The position numbers and the translations under genes are program-made. From Hormiphora californensis (taxonomy: Eukaryota; Ctenophora; Tentaculata; Cydippida; Pleurobrachiidae), in the NCBI GenBank assembly GCA_020137815.1, contig CM035353.1:1330310-1394309 (forward strand): DNA of 64,000 bases, read 5' to 3'. Shown one piece after another: positions 54,357-64,000 of the stretch. Below the pieces are notes generated by a model that saw only the letters and a list, made by a program, of their open reading frames with translations, had not been told where the DNA came from and did not search any database. The first letter of the stretch is position 1, and every line of letters starts with the position of its first letter.

Positions 54357-55477
54357 GGGGTTTAGAATTCGACAAGATTACATACTAGTGAAGTGTCACG
54401 CTTTTTTTGTCCTGTAACGTAACCCATCCATAGCAACCATCCAGTGCGGAGTGCTCAAAATATCATTTGAAATACTTCACACACGCTCTAATCCAAATTG
54501 TCCACGAAGGCGACGCCCGCAAAGTTATTACAGTGCTGAAATGACGCACTTTCATTAGAACGCGCAGCCCGGCGCCGCGCGCCCCTTCCTGTATGCAATT
54601 CATAACGTTCATCGTTCGTCATGTGTTCGTCATTACAATTACGCTCTGGTATTGTCATTGATTACATGAGGTTAGTTGAGTGGAGATCACATAGACTAGA
54701 ATTAAAAGGAGCCTAATTAGGCAGCTCATATCACCTGCACTGTTCTGTCTCACCTTTCAGAATCTCATTAGGTCATGGGTGATGGGATGTAATTAGGAGT
54801 GTCACATGCCAATGGCGGGGAAATACAGTACTATGGATACATAGTGCAAATATTCTTGTTTTTGAAAATGTCTTGAAAAGAAGAGGATAAGGAGAATTAA
54901 AGTCCGATTTTAATAAAGTGAACCGCTTGTGCGCAAATCAGAGCATTTCACGCGCACCACTTTCTTAAAAATCGAACTTTATCAAGACCATGAATTAATT
55001 TATTATATTATGTTTTCTGTTTCTTTTTCTTTTTTCATCTTGAAAAGCGCTGCCTTATCCCCATCGGGGGCCAGTAGTGTTTGCCAAGAAAATGTCTTGA
55101 ATCAAATCTTGTTTTTAAATGTATAGTTACTGTTTCGCTTACAATATCGAGCACGTGTATGAGACTATATGTATATAGTGTAAGAGCGGGAAAAGTCATT
55201 TACTGACTCTAATATGAATGGTGATGTTCATTTTCATTTCAAAAAAGAAATTGAAGTTTCTCTTAAAATCGTGTGCATTTGAGTTATGTTCGATCGCCCC
55301 AGAGGCCGGATGCATTTTTACAAGTTCCCAAAGGCCAAATGCGTGTTGCAGTTGTGCTTTTACACCTATAGTAGGAACAATACAATGTCGCAGTTCAGTG
55401 TAACCGGTATAGGGCCTCCTTTTTTTCCTATTTATCTAAACTTTCAAACTTTCGTAGAATTTTAGAATCTTAGCAGC
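54357..55477. other. Upstream region of PRDX6
   Basis: No coding is supported. It contains a GC-rich patch (GCAGCCCGGCGCCGCGCGCC, about 54564) and should include the PRDX6 promoter. No antioxidant-response element is claimed. Confidence 0.4.
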
Positions 55478-58400
55478 ATGAAGCTCGGTACAGTGTTCCC
55501 AGACTACAATGTGAAAACTACTGCAGGTAAGCTTTTCAGCTAATTCATACCCCCCTGTATCATATAATTGTCACCGAATCCACCCCAAGTTCCATGCATC
55601 CTATCCCTTGTTCTCCCCAGGTGATCTGAGTCTCCACGAGTACTGGGGCGAAGGATGGGGCATCTTTTTCACTCACCCCGCTGACTACACCCCCGTTTGT
55701 ACGACAGAGCTGGCAATGGTGGAGAAAATGGCTGAGGAGTTTGCCAAGAGAAGTAATTTATTAATATAGTTTATTAAATTAGTTTATTCTGATCCCTTAA
55801 TTATTATCTGTACTGATGCCTTTGCTATTTTGAGTGCTAGTAGTTCAATATATATACTTTGTTTCACTGGCCCAATTAACCACTAACTTAGTGCACAGTG
55901 TGCACACCTAATATTACTATTTAAAAGACTTTATTTCACCACTAACCTATAGTGCACACCTAATATTTCTATTTAAAAGACTTTATTTCACCCCTAACCT
56001 AGTGCTCACCCCCCTACAGATGTGAAGATGATTGCCCTGTCTTGTGACAGTGTAGAATCACATATTGGGTGGACGGAGGATATCAAGAAGTATTCAGGTG
56101 GAAAGTTCTCCTACCCCATCATCGATGATACCAGCCGAACCCTTGCTGTAGAGCTGGGTAAGTTGTTGTCTCATTGCACAAACCTGTCATCTCAATTTCA
56201 TCACAGCACAGTGCAGAATCCAAAACTAGATGCACTTTTGATTACTGCAGTATTCAAAAGTTGTTGTCACAAAACTGCCACGATACATGTTTGGCATTGT
56301 TTGACCAATTTGTAACAGGGATAACTTTGGTACATTACATCACCCCAACAGTAGTAATCGAAAGTGAATCTAGTTTTGGATTTTGCACAGTATTTTCCTG
56401 GTACAAACTTCCTTTTGCACACAGACATGTCTAGAGACTGAGAGGTGATATAGTCACTCCTTGCAAAAGTGCATAGTTTTGCATTTTGTAGGCCCGTCGT
56501 TTAGTCTCATGTAACACGTCCTGAGTGAGGAATATTAATGTAATTTACTGCTCCCTCATATCACCCCCCTTCGTTCTAGAATATATTTCTCTTCCCAACA
56601 AAAGGACAGCACATCTCATATTCCTTCTTTTACAAAGGGAGTGGTGCCCCATGGTGATCTCACTCATAGTGAGCATCCAATACTCATCTTGAGTAGAACA
56701 ATATGACATTGTGCATCCTCCTATAAACTTGACCTTTAGTAGCCCACTTTTTGAAATATATATTCTTGTTACTGGTACGAAATGTCCAACAGACTAACAG
56801 AGTACAGACTAACAGCCCAGAAGGGCGCCTTGCTCGACCCTCCCTCACCAACAGACTAACAGCCCAGAAGGGCGCCTTGCTCGACCCTCCCTCACCAACA
56901 GACTAACAGCCCAGAAGGGCGCCTTGCTGGACCCTCCCCCACCAACAGACTAACAGCCCAGAGGGGCGCCTTGCTGGACCCTCCCTCACCAACAGACTAA
57001 CAGCCCAGAAGGGCGCCTTGCTCGACCCTCCCTCACCAACAGACTAACAGCCCAGAAGGGCGCCTTGCTGGACCCTCCCCCACCAACAGACTAACAGCCC
57101 AGAGGGGCGCCTTGCTGGACCCTCCCTCACCAACAGACTAACAGCCCAGAAGGGCGCCTTGCTGGACCCTCCCCCACCAACAGACTAACAACCCAGAGGG
57201 GCGCCTTGCTGGACCCTCCCTCACCAACAGACTAACAGCCCAGAAGGGCGCCTTGCTCGACCCTCCCTCACCACGCAATGGAGGGTTAGATCACAATACC
57301 ACCACATGTCACTATTTGGACAATAGTGCCCCCCGGCCCCCAATAGTGGTTTAGATCATCGTGTCTGGGTATTATTATAATGTTAGAGCCTGAGGGGGAT
57401 ATATTTCCTTATTACTGAATACTGTGCATAATATACGGTGACAAACGTGTTTTATGTAGACTAGAGGCCAAAGTAGATTCTAGAATATTCTTTTATGGGT
57501 GTAAAGGTTGACGTATTGTTACCATGTCTAAATATTATTAAATAAAAAATGACTCCAAATCTTCACATCGTAGGCTCCCCAACAGGGGTTCACGCTCGAG
57601 GTGGGGGGGGGGGGGTTCAGACCTATTTTTAATATGTTTGAGGTTTTTCCTCAAACAAAAAATTGGGGTGGAGCGGCCAATTTCGGCCATAAATTAAAAT
57701 ATCATAGTGTTAAAGGTTGACAAGATACCTAATATCGTCTTATTTTGATTTATCATTAATTTTCAGCATTTTTTCAGAATTTTTTGTCGGCTAGAAATAT
57801 GTGCAAAATAGGGGGTCTACTGACAAATGAGTGTGCCTTTTTTTAAAATTGATAACGTAATATCTCCGGTTCCTGATGAGATACAGAAACCGTTTTGGTA
57901 GCGTTGGAAAGGTCTTATTGAGACCAATCCAACGCAACCAAGATCAAGTCTTTATCTTTTGAGGAACCGGAAACGTGAATTTCAATTTGCGAGACGCAGT
58001 GAGTGTGCCCAGTAAAACCAGTGCTGACAATATCGGTAGACCCCCTATTTCGAATTTTTTTCTAGCCGACAAAAATTCTGAAAAAATGCTGAAAATTAAT
58101 GGTAAATCAAAATAAGACGATATACGAAAAGTTTTAGGTATCTTGTCAACCTTTAACCCAGTGTGTTAACCCATCTTACTGTTTCAGGAATGTTGGATGC
58201 CGACGAGAAGGATGCTGCTGGTCTACCTCTAACTGCCCGTGCTGTCTTTATTGTCGGTAAGTCGTGCTGCTGGTCTACCTCTAACTGCCCGTGCTGTCTT
58301 TATTGTTGGTAAGTCGTGCTGCTGGTCTACCTCTTACTGCCCGGGCTGTCTTTATTGTCGGTAAGTCGTGCTGCTGGTCTACCTCTTACTGCCCGTGCTG

Positions 58401-61400
58401 TCTTTATTGTCGGTAAGTCGTGCTGCTGGTCTACCTCTTACTGCCCGGGCTGTCTTTATTGTTGGTAAGTCGTGCTGCTTGTCTACCTCTAACTGCCCGT
58501 GCCGTCTTTATTGTCGGTAAGTCGTGCTGCTGGTCTACCTCTCACTGCCCGGGCTGTCTTTATTGTTGGTAAGTCTACCTCTAACTGCCCGGGCCGTCTT
58601 TATTGTCGGTAAGTCGTGCTGCTGGTCTACCTCTCACTGCCCGTGCCGTCTTTATTGTCGGTAAGTCGTGCTGTCACTACCTCTTACTGCCCGTGCTGTC
58701 TTTATTGTTGGTAAGTCGTGCTGCTGGTCTACCTCTTACTGCCCGTGCTGTCTTTATTGTCGGTAAGTCGTGCTGTCACTACCTCTTACTGCCCGTGCTG
58801 TCTTTATTGTTGGTAAGTCGTGCTGCTGGTCTACCTCTTACTGCCCGTGCCGTCTTTATTGTCGGTAAGTCTACCTCTTACTGCCCGTGCCGTCTTTATT
58901 GTCGGTAAGTCGTGCTGTCACTACCTCTAACTGCCCGTGCTGTCTTTATTGTCGGTAAGTCGTGCTGCTGGTCTACCTCTAACTGCCCGTGCTGTCTTTA
59001 TTGTCGGTAAGTCGTGCTGCTGGTCTACCTCTAACTGCCCGTGCTGTCTTTATTGTTGGTAAGTCGTGCTGCTGGTCTACCTCTTACTGCCCGGGCTGTC
59101 TTTATTGTCGGTAAGTCGTGCTGCTGGTCTACCTCTTACTGCCCGTGCTGTCTTTATTGTCGGTAAGTCGTGCTGCTGGTCTACCTCTTACTGCCCGGGC
59201 TGTCTTTATTGTTGGTAAGTCGTGCTGCTTGTCTACCTCTAACTGCCCGTGCCGTCTTTATTGTCGGTAAGTCGTGCTGCTGGTCTACCTCTCACTGCCC
59301 GGGCTGTCTTTATTGTTGGTAAGTCTACCTCTAACTGCCCGGGCCGTCTTTATTGTCGGTAAGTCGTGCTGCTGGTCTACCTCTCACTGCCCGTGCCGTC
59401 TTTATTGTCGGTAAGTCGTGCTGTCACTACCTCTTACTGCCCGTGCTGTCTTTATTGTTGGTAAGTCGTGCTGCTGGTCTACCTCTTACTGCCCGTGCTG
59501 TCTTTATTGTCGGTAAGTCGTGCTGTCACTACCTCTTACTGCCCGTGCTGTCTTTATTGTTGGTAAGTCGTGCTGCTGGTCTACCTCTTACTGCCCGTGC
59601 CGTCTTTATTGTCGGTAAGTCTACCTCTTACTGCCCGTGCCGTCTTTATTGTCGGTAAGTCGTGCTGTCACTACCTCTAACTGCCCGTGCTGTCTTTATT
59701 GTCGGTAAGTCGTGCTGCTGGTCTACCTCTTACTGCCCGGGCCGTCTTTATTGTCGGTAAGTCTACCTCTAACTGCCCGGGCCGTCTTTATTGTCGGTAA
59801 GTCGTGCAGGTCTACCTCTAACTGCCCGGGCTGTCTTTATTGTCGGTAAGTCTACCTCTAACTGCCCGGGCTGTCTTTATTGTCGGTAAGTCTACCTCTT
59901 ACTGCCCGTGCCGTCTTTATTGTCGGTAAGTCTACCTCTTACTGCCCGTGCTGTCTTTATTGTCGGTAAGTCGTGCTGCTGGTCTACCTCTAACTGCCCG
60001 GGCCGTCTTTATTGTCGGTAAGTCGTGCTGCTGGTCTACCTCTTACTGCCCGGGCTGTCTTTATTGTTGGTAAGTCGTGCTGCTGGTCTACCTCTAACTG
60101 CCCGTGCTGTCTTTATTGTTGGTAAGTCGTGCTGCTGGTCTACCTCTTACTACCCGTGCTGTCTTTATTGTCGGTAAGTCGTGCTGCTGGTCTACCTCTA
60201 ACTGCCCGGGCCGTCTTTATTGTCGGTAAGTCGTGCTGCCACTACCTCTTACTGCCCGTGCTGTCTTTATTGTTGGTAAGTCGTGCTGTCACTACCTCTT
60301 ACTGCCCGTGCCGTCTTTATTGCCGGTAAGTCGTGCTGTCACTACCTCTTACTGCCCGTGCCGTCTTTATTGTCGGTAAGTCGTGCTGTCACTACCTCTC
60401 ACTGCCCGTGCCGTCTTTATTGTCGGTAAGTCGTGCTGTCACTACTGCAGGGTGTCCCATATATCCTGAGGGTCAGAATATGTTATATGGGACACCCTGT
60501 ATTTTGTTCGTGAATTATCAATTACTTAATAAACTATCGCACACTGACGTTGCATCATTGTACCGCAATGTTTATCTTGCTCATGACACACCTCACAACT
60601 TCCTGGTTTAAAAAGCGAACAGGCTCTATATCTCTTTCTAGAAAGGGGGAGAGTCTCTCCCTTTCTAGAAATTTCTCTGAACACTACATTATATAGACAT
60701 ATCTAACATACAAGGTGGGCCACGGATTGTTGGTAAGGGTTAGCGAGTTGTCCCGTCAAAACGGTGATAGTTGCGAGAATAAAAATCATGGGAGCACTCT
60801 GGATCAATTTCTTGGTAACTTTTTCCATATTTTTTTGTCAAAAATTTGAAAATTCATTTTTCATTCCTTCATTCATTTCTCGTTCATTTATGATGTGAGC
60901 ATCCTAATTTTCCATCATGGTGCTATTTTTCTTTGGCTTGAATTTATCTTTCCAATGAACACCATAAAAATGAAATTGAAGCACCAGGTCACGTTGCAGT
61001 TGAGAAAATGCTCATGCATGATTTTGGCTCTTCCTGCGACTTTCAATGAGCTGTATCACGGCTCCCTTTTGTTCAATCTTTTTCAAAATTTGGGTGAACA
61101 TTGGATAAACAAAGATCTTTGCTCACAAGAAAAATCAAGGTCAAAACTCAAAGTTCATTTTTCATTTTTGGTAGTTCATTCCACTCATTCAGGAACTAAC
61201 ATCCCTAAAGTCATGAAAAGTTTTGGGTTTTGTTTGGCCTATGCTCTGCAATGCCAGAGAGGTGTAGTAGCGTGTTTCCGGGCTAGTTTTTGGGTGTCCA
61301 TGTGATCATGATGATACCTGACACCTTATTTGGGCCATAATTAAGAGATTTTCTCAAGTTGAAGCATGTGACTTGGGTTTTCTGTGATTGATATCGTGAA

Positions 61401-62963
61401 ACAATGTTATGGGATCCCATAGCACCCCTAAAATGATGATTAATTCAACAAAATGAGTTGATTTATTATTGAAAAGATTTAAACCGAAGACAAACTCAAC
61501 TAAACGAACAATTTCGATCATAAATCAACTCATTTTGTTGAATTAATCATCATTTTAGGGGTGCTATGGGATCCCATAACATTGTTTCACGATATCAATC
61601 ACAGAAAACCCAAGTCACATGCTTCAACTTGAGAAAATCTCTTAATTATGGCCCAAATAAGATGTCAGGTATCATCATGATCACATGGACACCCAAAAAC
61701 TAGCCCGGAAACACGCTACTACACCTCTCCGGCATTGCAGAGCATAGGCCAAACAAAACCCAAAACTTTTCATGACTTTAGGGATGTTAGTTCCTGAATG
61801 AGTGGAATGAACTACCAAAAATGAAAAATGAACTTTGAGTTTTGACCTTGATTTTTCTTGTGAGCAAAGATCTTTGTTTATCCAATGTTCACCCAAATTT
61901 TGAAAAAGATTGAACAAAAGGGAGCCGTGATACAGCTCATTGAAAGTCGCAGGAAGAGCCAAAATCATGCATGAGCATTTTCTCAACTGCAACGTGACCT
62001 GGTGCTTCAATTTCATTTTTATGGTGTTCATTGGAAAGATAAATTCAAGCCAAAGAAAAATAGCACCATGATGGAAAATTAGGATGCTCACATCATAAAT
62101 GAACGAGAAATGAATGAAGGAATGAAAAATGAATTTTCAAATTTTTGACAAAAAAATATGGAAAAAGTTACCAAGAAATTGATCCAGAGTGCTCCCATGA
62201 TTTTTATTCTCGCAACTATCACCGTTTTGACGGGACAACTCGCTAACCCTTACCAACAATCCGTGGCCCGTACACACGACACTATCATATATGTTTGTGA
62301 TTAAACCCCATTGGATTGCTGTTACACGCGCAGCAGCTGTGCTATAGCTGAATATGAGCATATATTCAAAATTGATCACACATAATATGCAGCGAGTATC
62401 ATTTGTCTGTCTGTCTGTATCGTTAAATCTCTCGCTCTCTCTCTATCCCTCTCTCTCTCTCTCTCTCTCTCTATCCCTCTCTCTTCCAATATCAGGACCT
62501 GACAAGAAGCTGAAACTGTCCATCCTCTACCCCGCAACCACTGGTCGAAACTTTGATGAAATCCTCCGAGTTATTGACAGTCTTCAGCTGACTGCCTACA
62601 AAAAGGTACACACAGAAGTTTTAGGGAATACAGTTACTGGACCCAATTAGTAATACAACTTATTGGGCTATTGGGTGTGCTGCAAGAGAGTAAGAGATGC
62701 TTCGGTTAGCCATCGGTAAACTTAGTACTAATCTAATGGTAGAGTTAGAAAGATATACCTATAAACCATATTGAACCAATTGGTTACTCTCACACCCCCC
62801 CCCCCTCCAGGTCGCCACCCCTGCTAACTGGCAGTCTGGGGGAGAGTGCATGGTCCTCCCCTCTGTTACTGGAGATGCCGCCAAGGAACTGTTCCCTGGA
62901 ATGCGTGTAGAGGAACTTCCTTCCGGCAAGGGCTACATGAGGTTCACTCCCCAGCCCCAGTAG
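55478..62963 (+). CDS. PRDX6: Peroxiredoxin 6 (1-Cys peroxiredoxin)
   Basis: Six exons: 55478-55526, 55621-55752, 56020-56157, 58188-58256, 62496-62605, 62811-62963; 216 residues (human PRDX6 has 224). Seen: [15 protein letters not shown] start; peroxidatic Cys43 in [37 protein letters not shown] at the end of exon 4; [20 protein letters not shown]; and a C-terminus ending FTPQPQ. These features are typical of 1-Cys peroxiredoxins, which reduce peroxides with glutathione in the cytosol and may also act on phospholipids. All splice phases agree. AATAAA lies 43 bases after the stop. Intron 3 holds a 47-bp minisatellite and a MITE; intron 4 (4.2 kb) starts with about 44 copies of the exon-4 end and donor and also contains a 1.55-kb fold-back element. 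Only the first donor gives an intact protein. Confidence 0.96.
56786..57274 (+). repeat. 47-bp minisatellite in PRDX6 intron 3
   Basis: About ten units of CCAACAGACTAACAGCCCAG + AAGGGCGCCTTGCTCGACCC + TCCCTCA. Variants alternate CTCGACC/CTGGACC, AAGGG/GAGGG and CTCA/CCCA in an almost two-unit pattern. It is not at an exon boundary. Confidence 0.92.
57714..58152. mobile_element. MITE with TTAA (or TA) flanks, 35 bases before PRDX6 exon 4
   Basis: Inverted ends AGGTTGACAAGATACCTAAT (left) and complement (right); arms about 110 bases (for example AATTTTCAGCATTTTTTCAG / CTGAAAAAATGCTGAAAATT). TTAA lies on both sides, which suggests a piggyBac-type duplication, but TA duplication with ends AAGGTTGAC fits equally well. 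Confidence 0.65.
58214..60446 (+). repeat. PRDX6 exon-end minisatellite: about 44 extra copies of exon-4 end plus 5' splice site
   Basis: The unit (usually 52 bases) is the last 43 bases of exon 4 (GCTGCTGGTCTACCTCTAAC, TGCCCGTGCTGTCTTTATTG, TCG) joined to GTAAGTCGT. Counting GGTAAGTC gives 45 in all, including the real one at 58257. Shorter variants lack CGTGCTGCTG or have TCACTAC instead of GCTGGTCTAC. A 750-base higher-order repeat is clear (58603-58908 reads the same as 59353-59658). Repeated [16 protein letters not shown] translations are copies of the exon peptide. Confidence 0.95.
60453..60503. repeat. Hairpin at the end of the PRDX6 array
   Basis: AGGGTGTCCCATATA and TATATGGGACACCCT flank about 20 bases. 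It directly follows the last array unit. Confidence 0.7.
60717..62269. mobile_element. 1.55-kb fold-back element in PRDX6 intron 4
   Basis: Arms 60717-about 61468 and about 61520-62269 are almost perfect reverse complements (ends GGGCCACGGATTGTTGGTAA and complement), with a loop of about 50 bases. Two 136-codon open frames, 60895-61305 (+) and 61681-62091 (-), are the same sequence read from the two arms, differ by one residue and show no known domain. No clear target duplication. Confidence 0.85.
62431..62485. repeat. (CT)n tract before PRDX6 exon 5
   Basis: A CT repeat with TATCC interruptions ending about 10 bases before the exon-5 acceptor, serving as its pyrimidine tract. Confidence 0.85.
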
Positions 62964-63005
62964 AGAGTTGGACTGTTGTGATGGTGTTTTTTATGTTTCT
63001 CTTTT

Positions 63006-63011
63006 AATAAA
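63006..63011 (+). terminator. PRDX6 polyadenylation signal AATAAA
   Basis: AATAAA 43 bases after the PRDX6 stop codon, the standard animal signal for 3' cleavage and polyadenylation. Confidence 0.75.
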
Positions 63012-63891
63012 CACTCCTTTTATTAGGGCCCTCCTTCTTGGAGTTCCCCTTTTATAGTATTGCATATCCTTTATTTCACTGGCAAAAAACATACTTTTAT
63101 GTAAAAGTTATCCTATTACTATCTCTTGTTTGTCAAAAAAGCGTGGTCGTTAATTTGTTACTGGTTGGGTCGTGGGAAAATATACCATTTTGGTCACTAT
63201 TATACTTTGGAAAGCTATAGTTCTTTGTACAAACCGTAATTGGCGCCCTTCAATGCCTAAGAAACTGTCTGGAGACTAAAGTGAGGAGCTCTAATGGTGA
63301 TTGCTTGTGAAATAAGACCGGGGGCAACAGCTAGCCCGGTGGTAAACGGTAGTGGTAATATTCGAGAATCACCCTGGCCAGTGCTTTGTGTTGCGCGCGT
63401 TGTTTTGTTTTAATCAAAAGTCCATCTTTTCAGCACTCATTCTGCGCGTCACGGTCGATCCACCCACATGGCTTTGCCCGCTTGATGTTTAGCAAATGGC
63501 TTCCTGATCAAACAAAGATTGCCGGGAGGCTCCTGGGGAGCTTCCAATTGATGGGTTGAACCCGCCGTGAATCCCGGGGGTAGAAGGCATAAAACTCATA
63601 ATTAAAGATTTGCATAACAAGACTTGGTAGGACGTTCTCTCTCAAACAAAAACATACTCAAAATTACAACTTTTCACAACAAAATGTAATAAAGTACGAT
63701 TTCTACAAAAAAAAGAGTTCATCTTAAACCATAATATAATAATATGAGAAAACTTTTGTAACAGTCAATCTGCAGATATCTAAGAATAAACAACCGATAT
63801 GTCTCTTTGTGTTGGTTGACCACAAGGCATGATAACACTATATCTTTAAGTGTAAAATGTAGGTTAAAAGAATGATGGGATGTGGTTGAAA
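63012..63891. other. Intergenic between PRDX6 and the next minus-strand gene
   Basis: No gene is supported. It presumably includes the 3' UTR of the convergent minus-strand gene ending at 63892. Confidence 0.4.
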
Positions 63892-63961
63892 TTACTCTTT
63901 CTTAGAGCCCAGTGTTGCCTCAATATTCTTAATTCCTTGGTCCCGTTCCTCCTTGATTTGC
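63892..63961 (-). CDS. Last exon of an unidentified gene
   Basis: On the minus strand TATTTTCAG|GCAAATCAAG opens an exon of 70 bases ending in TAA (63894-63892): one base completing a codon, then 22 residues, QIKEERDQGIKNIEATLGSK followed by KE. The segment is charged and helix-like. The remaining gene lies beyond the window; I cannot name it. It is convergent with PRDX6. Confidence 0.5.
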
Positions 63962-64000
63962 CTGAAAATATAATGGGTGTGTTCGGTGTTCAGCACCTCC

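Noticed and set aside
58603-59658. Repeated 101-residue frames as a tandem-repeat protein gene
   Set aside because: They are copies of the PRDX6 exon-4 end read through its intron repeats; no independent start or splice evidence.
60895-62091. Two identical 136-residue open frames as a duplicated gene
   Set aside because: They are the two arms of one palindrome, rich in Phe and Lys, with no domain or start context.

Overview
The window is animal nuclear DNA. Genes are split by short GT-AG introns, and the recognisable products are metazoan: a PLEKHG5-type RhoGEF, a dynein light intermediate chain, RhoA, an LDLa/7TM receptor and a 1-Cys peroxiredoxin. Gene style and very dense MITEs, fold-back elements and (AG/CT)n tracts suggest a marine invertebrate, possibly a sponge; the species cannot be read from the sequence. 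One 100-N assembly gap lies at 5550-5649. Three tracts (about 17.4-20.3, 47.8-49.6 and 52.6-54.0 kb) look like poorly polished sequence and should not be trusted base by base.

Layout. 0.75-3.0 kb: a decayed LINE on the minus strand. 3.7-20.3 kb: a plus-strand chain of candidate exons of a disordered Ser/Arg-rich protein, separated by introns packed with repeats: two Helitron-like copies (7.9-10.0 kb), two head-to-head Penelope-like retroelements forming a 4.3-kb inverted repeat (10.5-14.8 kb) and a Tc1/mariner-type fold-back element (15.4-16.3 kb). 21-29.6 kb: mobile-element fossils, including a 2.2-kb fold-back element whose loop encodes a transposase DNA-binding domain. 29.7-33.9 kb: well-defined exons of a PLEKHG5-like RhoGEF (DH-PH), possibly the 3' part of the same gene as the upstream chain. 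35.2-39.9 kb: two facing arrays of one 31-bp minisatellite around a 1.4-kb loop. 41.5-45.0 kb: dynein light intermediate chain (minus). 46.5-47.6 kb: RhoA (minus). 49.7-52.3 kb: an LDLa-repeat receptor with a frame-broken 7TM part (minus). 55.5-63.0 kb: PRDX6 (plus). 63.9 kb: last exon of an unidentified minus-strand gene.

The main observation is that five introns, spread over three or four genes, carry a minisatellite directly at a splice site. In PRDX6 the array consists of about 44 extra copies of the end of exon 4 plus its GTAAGT donor. In the dynein gene the array repeats the 3' splice site of exon 4 and remains open in that exon's frame. Three more arrays abut acceptors in the RhoGEF region. 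This points to a recurrent process in which tandem repeats grow from exon-intron boundaries and leave rows of decoy splice sites. A RhoGEF of a RhoA-activating family lying 12.5 kb from RhoA is also worth noting. MITE families are classified from target-site duplications visible here: 8 bp (hAT type), TA (Tc1/mariner/pogo type), 9 bp (Mutator type), and TC...CTAG ends between A and T (Helitron type).
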